64,000 nt of DNA from Streptomyces sp. NBC_00258 (lineage in GTDB: Bacteria > Actinomycetota > Actinomycetes > Streptomycetales > Streptomycetaceae), in contig NZ_CP108081.1 in NCBI RefSeq assembly GCF_036182465.1, forward strand, positions 8,990,001 through 9,054,000, given 5' to 3'. A program made the position numbers and the translations under genes. The stretch's first letter is position 1; each line of letters begins with the position of its first letter. Of this stretch, positions 7,523 through 14,912 are shown piece by piece. The notes below the pieces were generated by a model that saw nothing but the letters and a program-made list of their open reading frames with translations, had not been told where the DNA came from and did no database searches.

Positions 7523-8989
7523 ATGTCGCTCACCCGCAGGGACTTCGCCAGACGATCCGCGATCACCGGCGCCGGTGTCGCCCTGATCGGCAGCGTCGGC
7601 ACACTCGCCACCGCGCCCGGCGCCCTCGCGTCCACGGACACCGAGACCACGGGCGATGCCGACGACGATGCCGACCACGCCGACCGGCACGGCGGAGCCG
7701 TCGGCTACGGCCCGCTGCTGCCCGACCCCAAGGGCGTCCTCGCGCTGCCCGCCGGGTTCCGGTACCGCGTCATCACGTACAGCGGGAAGACCAAGCTGGA
7801 GTCGGGCGAGTTCACCCCCTCCAACCACGACGGCACGGCCACCTTCGACGGCCCGCGCGGTACGACCCTCCTCGTCAACAACCACGAGCTGAAGGGCCCG
7901 CGCGCCAACTGGAAGTACCCGGTGCCGCTGACGGAGGGCCTCGTCTACGACCCGGCCGCGTCCGGCGGCTGCACGGTCGTCGAGGTGCGCCCGGGCGGCG
8001 CGGTCGCCGAGTGGGTCGGCATCGCGGGCACCTCCACCAACTGCGCGGGCGGCAGCACCCCGTGGGGCACCTGGCTCACCTGCGAGGAGAACTCCGACCG
8101 CGCCGGCGTCAACGGCATGACCAAGGACCACGGCTACGTCTTCGAGGTCGACCCCGGCGACCGGCGAGCCAACCGCAACCCCAAGCCCCTGAAGTTCTTC
8201 GGCCGGTACGACCACGAGGCCGTCGTCATCGACCCCAGGCGCGGCCACGCCTACCTCACCGAGGACGCGGCCGGCCCCAACGGCCTCTTCTACCGATGGA
8301 CCCCGCCCAAGGGATTCCACTACGGCCCGCGCGGGTTCCGTGCCCTCGCCGACGACGCGGGCGTGCTCCAGGCACCCAAGTGCTACGACTCCGGCGGCCG
8401 CCCGGTCGACGACCTCTCCCGCGCCACGAAGATCGGCACGGTGTACGGCGTCGACTGGGTGGACGTCCCCGACCGCGACGCGAAGACCGTCGACGTGCGC
8501 AAGCAGTTCGGCCCCGGCGAGGTCACCCGCGCCCGCAAACTCGAAGGCATGTGGTGGGGCGACGGCGGCGCGTACATCGTCTCCTCGTACGCACGCGCGG
8601 AGAGCCCTGTCCAGCACGACGGCCAGGTCTGGTTCTACGACCCCAAGCGCCGCACGCTGACCCTCAAGGTCCTCCTCGGCGTGAACCCCGACCCGTCCGA
8701 GGACGGCGCCTTCGACGGGCCGGACAACATCACCGTCTCCCCGTACGGCGGTCTCGTCATCGCCGAGGACGGTGAGGGCGTCTCGCATCTCTTCGGCGCG
8801 ACCGACAGCGGCCGTACGTACCCCATCGCCCGCAACGACCTCAACATCGGCACCGAGGAGGAGCCCGAGTTCAGCGAGTTCACCGGCGTGACCTTCTCGC
8901 CCGACGGAAAGACGCTGTACGCCAATATCCAGGAGCCGGGCATCATGCTGGCGGTCACCGGGCCTTGGCGGCGCCAGAAGCGCGGCTGA
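7523..8989 (+). CDS. Tat-exported PhoX-type alkaline phosphatase (DUF839)
   Basis: 488 aa. The signal is MSLTRRDFARRSAITGAGVA with the twin-arginine motif, so it should be exported folded through Tat. The mature part has DUF839/PhoX features: LVNNHELKGPRANWKYP, CAGGSTPWGTWLTCEEN, FGRYDHEAVVIDP, AYLTEDAAGPNGLFYRW and SPYGGLVIAEDGEG. PhoX enzymes are Ca/Fe-dependent phosphomonoesterases that scavenge phosphate. GGAG (7514-7517) precedes the ATG. The upstream PHO box supports the assignment. Some DUF839 proteins are not phosphatases, so activity is inferred. Confidence 0.88.
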   Translation: MSLTRRDFARRSAITGAGVALIGSVGTLATAPGALASTDTETTGDADDDADHADRHGGAVGYGPLLPDPKGVLALPAGFRYRVITYSGKTKLESGEFTPSNHDGTATFDGPRGTTLLVNNHELKGPRANWKYPVPLTEGLVYDPAASGGCTVVEVRPGGAVAEWVGIAGTSTNCAGGSTPWGTWLTCEENSDRAGVNGMTKDHGYVFEVDPGDRRANRNPKPLKFFGRYDHEAVVIDPRRGHAYLTEDAAGPNGLFYRWTPPKGFHYGPRGFRALADDAGVLQAPKCYDSGGRPVDDLSRATKIGTVYGVDWVDVPDRDAKTVDVRKQFGPGEVTRARKLEGMWWGDGGAYIVSSYARAESPVQHDGQVWFYDPKRRTLTLKVLLGVNPDPSEDGAFDGPDNITVSPYGGLVIAEDGEGVSHLFGATDSGRTYPIARNDLNIGTEEEPEFSEFTGVTFSPDGKTLYANIQEPGIMLAVTGPWRRQKRG

Positions 8990-9021
8990 ACTCCGTCATG
9001 GAGTAAACCCGTCGCCTCCCG

Positions 9022-9043
9022 CGTTGTAACACTTCTTACAACG
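9022..9043 (+). promoter_or_regulatory. Inverted repeat operator ahead of the LysR gene
   Basis: CGTTGTAA (9022-9029) and TTACAACG (9036-9043) form a perfect 8-bp inverted repeat with a 6-nt spacer, containing the T-N11-A core of LysR-type sites. It lies 50 nt before the LysR start, so it is probably an autoregulatory site. Confidence 0.6.
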
Positions 9044-9092
9044 ATGACAACGGAGTGGACCGCGGTCCACCGCAGGGAGGGAACGGGAGCCG

Positions 9093-9989
9093 ATGAGCCT
9101 TCGTCAGTACGAGTACGCCCTGGCCGTTGCCGAGGAGGGCTCGGTGACGGCGGCGGCGGAGCTGCTGCACGTCGCTCAGCCGTCGGTGTCCCAGCAGATC
9201 CGCAGCCTGGAGCGGGAACTCGGCGTGAAACTGTTCGCCCGCACTCCGACCGGACTGGTGCCCACCGTGGTCGGCCGCGCGTTCCTGCGGGAGGCGGAGG
9301 CCGCGGTGAACGCGTCGCGGCGGGCGAGGGCGACGGCACGGGCCGGTGCCGACGAACTGGTCGGCGAGCTGGTGGTCGCGGCGCAGATGGGCTTCGGCAC
9401 CCGGCAGCTGCCGGGCGCCCTGGGCACACTGCGCCGCCGCTTCCCGAGGCTGGAGGTCACCGTCTTCGAGGAGCCGAGCTCCGCCGAGCTGGAGCGGCTG
9501 TGCCGCCGGGGCGTGTTGAACCTCGCCTTGATGGCGGCGTGCGAGCGGAGCCCTGCCGACGCCCACCACCTCGGCGACGAGGAGTTCGTCGTGGTGCTGG
9601 GCGCCGGGCACCGGCTGCTCGCCGCGGACCGGGTCGAGCTGAGGGACCTGGCGGGGGAGCCGTGGGTGAGGTTCGACCGCGACAGCGCGCTCGACGGCGT
9701 GCTGCTGAACGTGCTGCGGGACAACGATCTGACCCCGACCACGGCCGCCCGCGTGTCCCAGACGGCGACGGCCGTGCGCTGGGCCGCCCACGGGCTGGGA
9801 GTGACGCTCGTCCCGGCCTCCGCGGTGCCCCACGGTTACGAGCACCTCGTGCGTCCGGTGTTCCCGGTCGTGCCCCAGCCCGTCATCGCCGTGCTCCGGC
9901 ACGGCGCGGGCCCGGCGGAGACGGTCCTGCTCGAACTCCTGCGCAAGGAGACCTGGTCCGAATCCGCTTCCTTCTCACCGGTGTCCTGA
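9093..9989 (+). CDS. LysR-family transcriptional regulator
   Basis: 298 aa. The winged HTH at residues 3-60 (LRQYEYALAVAEEGSVTAAA, then ELLHVAQPSVSQQIRSLERE, LGVKLFAR) is followed by a periplasmic-binding-like effector domain (about 90-290) with GELVVAAQMGFG and VRWAAHGLGVTLVPASAV. GGGAG precedes the ATG. There is no divergent target gene. The SDR gene downstream is convergent, so the regulated gene may be the SDR or the regulator itself. The effector is unknown. Confidence 0.9.
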   Translation: MSLRQYEYALAVAEEGSVTAAAELLHVAQPSVSQQIRSLERELGVKLFARTPTGLVPTVVGRAFLREAEAAVNASRRARATARAGADELVGELVVAAQMGFGTRQLPGALGTLRRRFPRLEVTVFEEPSSAELERLCRRGVLNLALMAACERSPADAHHLGDEEFVVVLGAGHRLLAADRVELRDLAGEPWVRFDRDSALDGVLLNVLRDNDLTPTTAARVSQTATAVRWAAHGLGVTLVPASAVPHGYEHLVRPVFPVVPQPVIAVLRHGAGPAETVLLELLRKETWSESASFSPVS

Positions 9990-10079
9990 CGGCAGAGAAA
10001 GGGGAGGCGGGCGCCGCTGAACTCAGCGTGCGGAAACCGGCCTTCATCCCGGAACCGGCGTTCCGGAATGCCGTCGGCG

Positions 10080-10850
10080 TCAACCCCGGGGGAATTCGCC
10101 GCCGTCCACGACGAGATTGCTTCCGGTCAGCCAGCTCGCCCGGTCGGACACGAGGAACAGCACCGCGTCGGCGATGTCGTCGGGCTGGCCCTCGCGCCCC
10201 AGCGGCACGGTGGCGTCGTTCTGGCCCTGCGCCGGGTCCAGGCGCGCCCACTGCTCCCGCGTCAGTTCGCCGCCGGGGGTGGCGGTCCTGCCGGGAGTCA
10301 CGGTGTTGACCCGGATTCCGGACGGCGCCAGCTCCAGGGCCAGCCCTCGGCTGTAGTTCTCCAGTGCCGCCTTCGCCGCCGTGTAGTGCAGGAACGGGGG
10401 CGGCGTGGCGGGCACCGCGGCCGAGGAGACGTGCACGATCGTTCCCGAACGCCGTTCCCGCATCCCCGGTACCAGCAGCGCGTCCAGCCGCACCGAGGCC
10501 AGGTAGTTGAGGTCCAGCTGGTCCTGCCACTCCTCGTCGGGGATGGCCGAGGTGCTCTCGTACGGCCGTGCCCCACCCGCGTTGTGGACCAGGATGTCCA
10601 CCCCGCCGAGCACCTCCTGCGCGGTCGCGGCGAGCGTCTCAGCTCCGGCCCGTGTCCGTACGTCGGCCTCCACGAAGGCGGCCCCCTCCGGCACCGTGCT
10701 CGTCGCCGACCTGGCGGTCGTGAGCACCTCGGCGCCCGCGTCCAGGAGTTGGCGAACGACGGCCGCTCCTATTCCGCGAGAACCACCTGTGACCAGGGCC
10801 CGCTTTCCCTTGAGTTCCAGCGTTCCCGATCCATTTTCTATCGTGGTCAT
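10080..10850 (-). CDS. SDR-family oxidoreductase
   Basis: 256 aa classical short-chain dehydrogenase/reductase. It has the nucleotide-binding motif TGGSRGIG near residue 20, the NAG motif (LVHNAGG), catalytic Ser (HVSSAAV), the Y-x3-K pair (HYTAAKAALE) and a C-terminal G-WLTGSNLVVDGG. The Arg near residue 46 (TTARSAT) suggests NADP(H). It is convergent with the LysR gene and its substrate is unknown. Confidence 0.9.
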   Translation of the reverse strand: MTTIENGSGTLELKGKRALVTGGSRGIGAAVVRQLLDAGAEVLTTARSATSTVPEGAAFVEADVRTRAGAETLAATAQEVLGGVDILVHNAGGARPYESTSAIPDEEWQDQLDLNYLASVRLDALLVPGMRERRSGTIVHVSSAAVPATPPPFLHYTAAKAALENYSRGLALELAPSGIRVNTVTPGRTATPGGELTREQWARLDPAQGQNDATVPLGREGQPDDIADAVLFLVSDRASWLTGSNLVVDGGEFPRG

Positions 10851-11099
10851 GCCGCCTGCTCTCTCGATTTTTCCAATAAATCTCGGTGAGTACCTCGTCG
10901 AGTGGTTTCACCGTACGTTCGGAAAAGAACGAGAGGCAAAGACGCAAAGTCAGCAGGTGCCATAGGGAGTGCCTATGGCAGCCCGGCCACCTCGGGCCCC
11001 TCCGGCTCAGGGGCCTTGCGTGAAGGTGATCCGTCCAGTTCGCCGGCCCGGAAAATAATCGTTCGCCCGACCCTCGTTGCGCGTCCTAGAGTGATGAAC
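10851..11099. other. Intergenic region with two hairpins and the Y RNA promoter
   Basis: No gene is visible. TGCCATAGG/CCTATGGCA (10958-10966/10972-10980) and GGCCCCT/AGGGGCC (10995-11001/11009-11015) form stable hairpins that could end transcription on either strand. A good -10, TAGAGT, lies at 11087-11092 with a weak -35 (TTCGCC, 11062-11067). It predicts a start at about 11099-11100, exactly where the first Y RNA helix begins. Confidence 0.6.
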
Positions 11100-11237
11100 G
11101 TCCAGGTGCGAAGGCAGGACCTACTTCCACTCCTAATGGGGAGGCCGCGGGTTCGAGTCCCGTCACCGGCACAACGCGCCGGTGTAGCTCAGGGGTTAGA
11201 GCACCTACGTCGGTTCCGCCGGCCTTGAACTCTGGAC
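11100..11237 (+). ncRNA. yrlA: Y RNA (YrlA class) with permuted tRNA-like module, copy 1
   Basis: The ends pair (GTCCAG 11100-11105 with CTGGAC 11232-11237). Inside is the shared signature GTGCGAAGGC (11106-11115) opposite TTGAACT (11225-11231), which I take as the Ro60-binding region, then CTACTTC (11121-11127). The distal part is a tRNA fold in permuted order: T-stem 11147-11151/11159-11163 with loop TTCGAGT, acceptor 3' strand CACCGGC (11164-11170), 7-nt loop, acceptor 5' strand GCCGGTG (11178-11184), UA, D-stem GCTC/GAGC (11187-11190/11199-11202) and A at 11203. Stem lengths and joints match a real tRNA. In known YrlA RNAs this module mimics tRNA. It lies upstream of the Ro60 gene. Confidence 0.85.
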
Positions 11238-11249
11238 ACCACAACTTCA

Positions 11250-11329
11250 TGCACCTCCCGGTGCGATGGCGGCGGCTACTTCTCTTCCAAAGAATCCAGG
11301 CCGCCGCCGACTTGATCTCGGGAGGTGCA
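11250..11329 (+). ncRNA. Second Y RNA-like element, without a tRNA module
   Basis: The outer stem TGCACCTCCCG/CGGGAGGTGCA (11250-11260/11319-11329) is 11 bp and perfect. Next is the signature GTGCGATGGC (11261-11270) opposite CTTGATCT, a 9-bp stem GGCGGCGGC/GCCGCCGCC (11268-11276/11300-11308), and a 23-nt loop starting with the shared UACUUC. The proximal half matches the other two Y RNAs, but the distal half is a simple hairpin. I see no separate promoter, so it may be processed from a longer transcript. Assignment is by shared motif and position. Confidence 0.7.
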
Positions 11330-11499
11330 GCAAATGGTGTGTGCCCGGTGCGAAGGCAGCGGTTACTTCAGGGATCAGAGGGTTGCGGGTTCAAATCCCG
11401 TCATCGGCTTCGGGCCGGTGTAGCTCAATCCGGTAGAGCATCCGATTAAGTCCGTCGCCGACTCCTGATCTCGGGCACGCTCCATTTGCTGTGCCTCCC
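11320..11499 (+). promoter_or_regulatory. Extended 28-bp helix around Y RNA 3, exclusive with Y RNA 2
   Basis: The segment 11320-11347 can pair with 11472-11499 over 28 positions, with one U-U mismatch and three G-U pairs. Its outer ten bases (11320-11329) are the same ones that close Y RNA 2 with 11250-11259. The two pairings cannot coexist, so the leader has two alternative folds immediately upstream of the Ro60 gene. Confidence 0.55.
11339..11480 (+). ncRNA. yrlA: Y RNA (YrlA class) with permuted tRNA-like module, copy 3
   Basis: The ends pair as GTGTGCCCG (11339-11347) with CGGGCACGC (11472-11480). The signature GTGCGAAGGC (11348-11357) faces CTGATCT, and an 8-bp helix with one A-C mismatch (GGCAGCGG with CCGTCGCC) follows. 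The permuted tRNA module has T-stem 11385-11389/11397-11401 with loop TTCAAAT, acceptor 3' strand CATCGGC (11402-11408), loop TTCGG, acceptor 5' strand GCCGGTG (11414-11420), UA, D-stem GCTC/GAGC (11423-11426/11436-11439), a D-loop containing GG, and A at 11440. It ends 52 nt before the Ro60 start codon. Confidence 0.83.
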
Positions 11500-11532
11500 T
11501 CCGAAACACCACTGAATTCGGGGGAATTCATC

Positions 11533-13116
11533 ATGGCGCGATTCAACACCAAGGCGGCGAAGGCCCAGGGCACTTCGCGGGTCACCTCGACCGGGCGCGT
11601 ACTGCGCACGTACGAGGGCGGCCGCGGCCGTGAGCGCGACGCGCGTTCCGAGCTCTTTCTGCTGGCGATCTCCAACCTCGTCTCGCAGAACACCTTCTAC
11701 GAGACCGGCGACGCCCGGGACGACCGGTTCGCCGGGCTCGTGCGCGAGCTGGCCGTCAGCGACCCGTCGTGGACGGCGAGCATGCTGGCCTGGCTGCGTG
11801 GCGAGGGCAGCATGCGGACCGCGTCGATCGTCGGCGCCGCCGAGTACGTGAAGGCGCGCCTCGACGCCGGCGCCACGGACGGCCCGGCGAACCGGCAGGT
11901 CGTCGCCTCCGTGCTGCGGCGCCCGGACGAGCCCGGCGAGCTGCTCGCGTACTGGACCGCGCTGTACGGCCGCAACATCCCCAAGCCCGTGAAGCGCGGC
12001 ATCGCCGACGCCGTACGCCGGCTCTACAGCGGCAAGTCGCTGCTGAAGTACGACACCGCGTCCAAGGGCTACCGCTTCGGCGACATCCTCAACCTCGTGC
12101 ACGCGGCACCCGACCCGGACAAGCCGTGGCAGGGCGAGCTGTTCCAGTACGCGCTGGACCGGCGGCACAACCCGGACACCGCGGTCGTACCCAAGTCGCT
12201 GCCCGTTCTGGCGGCCCACCGTGACCTGATGGCACTGCGGCCCGCCAAGCGGCGCAAGGTGGTGACCGGTGCGCACGGCGCACAGCGTCTCGCCGACGCG
12301 GGCATCACCTGGGAGGCGCTGGCCGGGTGGCTGCAGGGACCGATGGACAAGGCGGCCTGGGAGGCCGTCATCCCGTCCATGGGTGCGATGGCCCTGGTGC
12401 GGAACCTGCGTAACTTCGACGAGGCCGGGGTCTCGGACGAGGTTGCTGCCCAGGTCGCCGCGAAGATCAGTGACCCCGCGGAGGTCGCGCGTTCTCGGCA
12501 GTTCCCGTTCCGGTACCTCGCCGCGTACCAGCACGCGCCTTCGCTGCGCTGGGCGTACCCGCTGGAGCAGGCGCTCGGTCACTCGCTGGCCAACGTGCCT
12601 GCGCTGGGTGGCAGGACGCTCGTGCTCGTCGACCGGTCCGGGTCGATGTTCTACTCGCGGCTTTCCGAGCGCTCGGAGCTCAACCGGGCCGACGCGGCGG
12701 CGATCTTCGGTACGGCGCTCGCGCTGCGGGCGGCGGACGCCGATCTTGTCGAGTTCGGGACGAGCAGCGCGCGGGTGAAGTTCCGTCGGGGTGAGTCGGT
12801 GTTGAGGGTGCTGGAGCGTTTCGGCGACCTCGGCGGGACTGATACGACCGAGGCGGTGCGCAAGCACTACAAGCGGCATGATCGTGTGCTGATCGTCACG
12901 GACGAGCAGGCCACGTACAGCCACTACGGCGATCCGACCGAGCAGGTTCCTGCGCATGTGCCGGTCTACACCTGGAACCTCGCCGGGTACCGGGCGGGGC
13001 ACGGGCCGTCGGGAGCGGGGAACCGGCATGTCTTCGGGGGGCTTTCGGATGCCGCGTTTCGGATGGTTCCGCTGCTTGAGGGCGCTCGGGACGCGGACTG
13101 GCCGTGGGCTTGTTAG
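11533..13116 (+). CDS. rsr: Ro60 ortholog (Rsr), TROVE plus von Willebrand A domain
   Basis: 527 aa, the usual Ro60 length. The TROVE domain (about residues 15-350) forms a HEAT-repeat ring: LVSQNTFYETGDARDDRF, SWTASMLAWLRGEGSMRTAS, GYRFGDILNLVHAAP and WEAVIPSMGAMALVRNLRNF. The vWA domain follows, with the MIDAS motif DRSGSM (about 367-372), GGTDTTE and a final Asp in VLIVTDEQ. Ro60 rings bind misfolded and Y RNAs. In bacteria they work with 3' exonucleases such as PNPase in rRNA processing and stress survival. ATG 11533 has GGGGGAA upstream; GTG 11491 lies inside the RNA helix. Three Y RNA genes directly upstream support the call. Confidence 0.95.
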   Translation: MARFNTKAAKAQGTSRVTSTGRVLRTYEGGRGRERDARSELFLLAISNLVSQNTFYETGDARDDRFAGLVRELAVSDPSWTASMLAWLRGEGSMRTASIVGAAEYVKARLDAGATDGPANRQVVASVLRRPDEPGELLAYWTALYGRNIPKPVKRGIADAVRRLYSGKSLLKYDTASKGYRFGDILNLVHAAPDPDKPWQGELFQYALDRRHNPDTAVVPKSLPVLAAHRDLMALRPAKRRKVVTGAHGAQRLADAGITWEALAGWLQGPMDKAAWEAVIPSMGAMALVRNLRNFDEAGVSDEVAAQVAAKISDPAEVARSRQFPFRYLAAYQHAPSLRWAYPLEQALGHSLANVPALGGRTLVLVDRSGSMFYSRLSERSELNRADAAAIFGTALALRAADADLVEFGTSSARVKFRRGESVLRVLERFGDLGGTDTTEAVRKHYKRHDRVLIVTDEQATYSHYGDPTEQVPAHVPVYTWNLAGYRAGHGPSGAGNRHVFGGLSDAAFRMVPLLEGARDADWPWAC

Positions 13117-13124
13117 CCCTGTGT

Positions 13125-13158
13125 GAGTGCGGCCCGTACTTCGGTGCGGGTCGCACTC
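13125..13158 (+). terminator. Terminator after rsr
   Basis: GAGTGCGGCCCG (13125-13136) pairs with CGGGTCGCACTC (13147-13158), 12 bp with one G-U and a 10-nt loop, 8 nt after the rsr stop. Confidence 0.75.
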
Positions 13159-13181
13159 TTGTGCTGGGCTCGATCTGACAT

Positions 13182-13193
13182 CTAACATTTTAG
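13182..13193 (+). promoter_or_regulatory. Leaderless promoter and operator of the GntR-acdS operon
   Basis: The -10 TAACAT (13183-13188) ends 8 nt before ATG 13197 and there is no Shine-Dalgarno sequence, so the mRNA is probably leaderless. CTAA-CATT-TTAG (13182-13193) is an inverted repeat overlapping the -10, a likely binding site for the GntR product. Confidence 0.55.
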
Positions 13194-13196
13194 TCC

Positions 13197-13847
13197 ATGG
13201 GAGCGATTCGGCCCGTGCCCCGGACCCTGCTCAGGGACCGCGCGTACGAGGCGATACGGGACGCCATCGTGGCCGGCGACATCGCGCCGGGCGCCGTCGT
13301 GCGGGACGCCGAGCTGGCCGAGCGGCTCGGGCTTTCCCGGGCGCCCGTACGGGATGCCTTCTCACGGCTCGTCGACGAAGGCCTGCTGGAGTCCAAGCCG
13401 CAGAGCTACACGCGGGTGACCCCTGTGGTGGCCGCCGATGTGCGGGACGCCGCGGCCGTCGTCGGCGCCATGCACGAGCTGGTCACTCGGGCGGCGCTGC
13501 CCCGGCTTCGCCCCGGCCACATCGGTGCCATGCGGGAGGCCAACGCGCGTTTCGCCGCGGCCGTGCGCGACGGTGACGTGGCCGCCGCGTTGTGTGCCGA
13601 CGACGAGCTGCACGACGTACTGGTCCGTGTGAGCGGGAATCGCGCCGCCGCCGCCACCGTCGCCCGCTACACCCCGCTCATCCGGCGCCTGGAGCGGCGC
13701 CGGTTCGGCGAGGGCGGCAACTGCCGTTCGGCCGGGCTGCACGACGAGCTGATCGACGCCTGTGCCCTCGGCGACGTGGACGAGGCCGTCCGCGTCACGG
13801 CGGAGATCTGGCGTGGCCTCGAAGACCTGGCCGATCTCGATACCTGA
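13197..13847 (+). CDS. GntR-family (FCD) regulator of ACC deaminase
   Basis: 216 aa. The winged HTH at residues 10-75 (RDRAYEAIRDAIVAGDIAPG, then LAERLGLSRAPVRDAFSRL) precedes an all-helical FCD ligand domain with the metal/ligand residues D-x-x-LHDVLV and LHDELIDAC. It is transcribed with acdS, whose ATG follows 14 nt after its stop, so it probably controls acdS. The effector may be ACC or a related amino acid (inference). Confidence 0.88.
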   Translation: MGAIRPVPRTLLRDRAYEAIRDAIVAGDIAPGAVVRDAELAERLGLSRAPVRDAFSRLVDEGLLESKPQSYTRVTPVVAADVRDAAAVVGAMHELVTRAALPRLRPGHIGAMREANARFAAAVRDGDVAAALCADDELHDVLVRVSGNRAAAATVARYTPLIRRLERRRFGEGGNCRSAGLHDELIDACALGDVDEAVRVTAEIWRGLEDLADLDT

Positions 13848-13861
13848 TCCGTGGAGGATCC

Positions 13862-14878
13862 ATGTCGCTTGCCTCGTACGCCCGTTACCCCCTGCTCTTC
13901 GGTCCCTCGCCCGTGCATCCGCTGGAGCGGCTCACGAAGCACCTCGGCGGCGCCTCGCTCTGGGCCAAGCGGGAGGACTGCAACTCCGGGGTTGCTTATG
14001 GGGGGAACAAGACTCGCAAGCTGGAGTACCTCGTCGCGGACGCTCTTGCGAAGGGGTGCGACACGCTTGTCTCGATTGGTGGGGTTCAGTCCAATCACAC
14101 TCGGCAGGTGGCCGCCTGTGCCGCTCGGGCTGGACTCAAGTGCGTTCTTGTGCAGGAGAGTTGGGTGGAGTGGCCCGACTCCGTGTACGACAAGGTCGGC
14201 AACATTCTGATCAGCCGGCTTGCGGGGGCCGATGTGCGGCTTGTGCGGGCCGGGTTCGGGATCGGGTTCAAGGAGAGCTGGGAGCAGGCTCTGCGGGAGG
14301 TTGAGGAGGGGGGTGGGACGCCCTATGCCATTCCTGCTGGGGCCTCCGATCATCCCCTCGGTGGGCTCGGGTTTGCCGGGTGGGCCTTTGAAGTTGCCGA
14401 GCAGGAGCGGGAGTTGAGGGTCTTCTTCGACACCGTGGTCGTTTGCTCGGTGACCGGGTCCACTCAGGCGGGGATGGTTGCCGGGTTCCGGGCACTGGAG
14501 GAGGAGGGTGGGCGGGCGCGGCGTGTCATCGGGATCGACGCGTCGGCCGCGCCCGAACGTACCCGTGAGCAGATCGCGCGGATCGCCCACGGGACGGGAC
14601 AACTCATCGGTGTGGAGAAGGAGTTGACCGAGGCGAACATCGAGCTGGACGGGCGGTATCACGCGGGCACCTATGGGATTCCCGATGAGGCCACCTTGGA
14701 CGCGATGCGGCTTGCCGCCCGGACCGAGGGGATGGTCACCGATCCTGTGTACGAGGGGAAGTCGATGGCCGGGATGGTCGATCTGGTGGGTCGGGGGGAG
14801 GTCGGGCGGGGCTCGACCGTGTTGTACGCCCATCTCGGGGGGCAGCCTGCTTTGAATGCCTACAGCGCGTTGTTCTGA
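13862..14878 (+). CDS. acdS: 1-aminocyclopropane-1-carboxylate deaminase
   Basis: 338 aa, exactly the family length, a PLP enzyme of the tryptophan-synthase-beta fold. It converts ACC, the plant ethylene precursor, to 2-oxobutyrate and ammonia. The PLP lysine is in YGGNKTRKLEYL (Lys50) and the nucleophile serine in SIGGVQSNHTRQ. The discriminating residues of true ACC deaminases are present, YE in DPVYEGKSM and Leu in YAHLGGQPALN, where D-cysteine desulfhydrases carry other residues. GGAGGA is the ribosome site. The operon with a GntR regulator suggests nitrogen acquisition or ethylene modulation near plants. Confidence 0.95.
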   Translation: MSLASYARYPLLFGPSPVHPLERLTKHLGGASLWAKREDCNSGVAYGGNKTRKLEYLVADALAKGCDTLVSIGGVQSNHTRQVAACAARAGLKCVLVQESWVEWPDSVYDKVGNILISRLAGADVRLVRAGFGIGFKESWEQALREVEEGGGTPYAIPAGASDHPLGGLGFAGWAFEVAEQERELRVFFDTVVVCSVTGSTQAGMVAGFRALEEEGGRARRVIGIDASAAPERTREQIARIAHGTGQLIGVEKELTEANIELDGRYHAGTYGIPDEATLDAMRLAARTEGMVTDPVYEGKSMAGMVDLVGRGEVGRGSTVLYAHLGGQPALNAYSALF

Positions 14879-14912
14879 GGGGGCGGCCTGCGCCTGGGGA
14901 TTGTCTGTGGGT

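Noticed and set aside
11147..11203. A tRNA gene (T-arm and D-arm signatures)
   Set aside because: The arms are in reversed (permuted) order, the acceptor stem is capped by a loop, and there is no anticodon arm or 3' end. It is part of a Y RNA. The same holds for 11385-11440.
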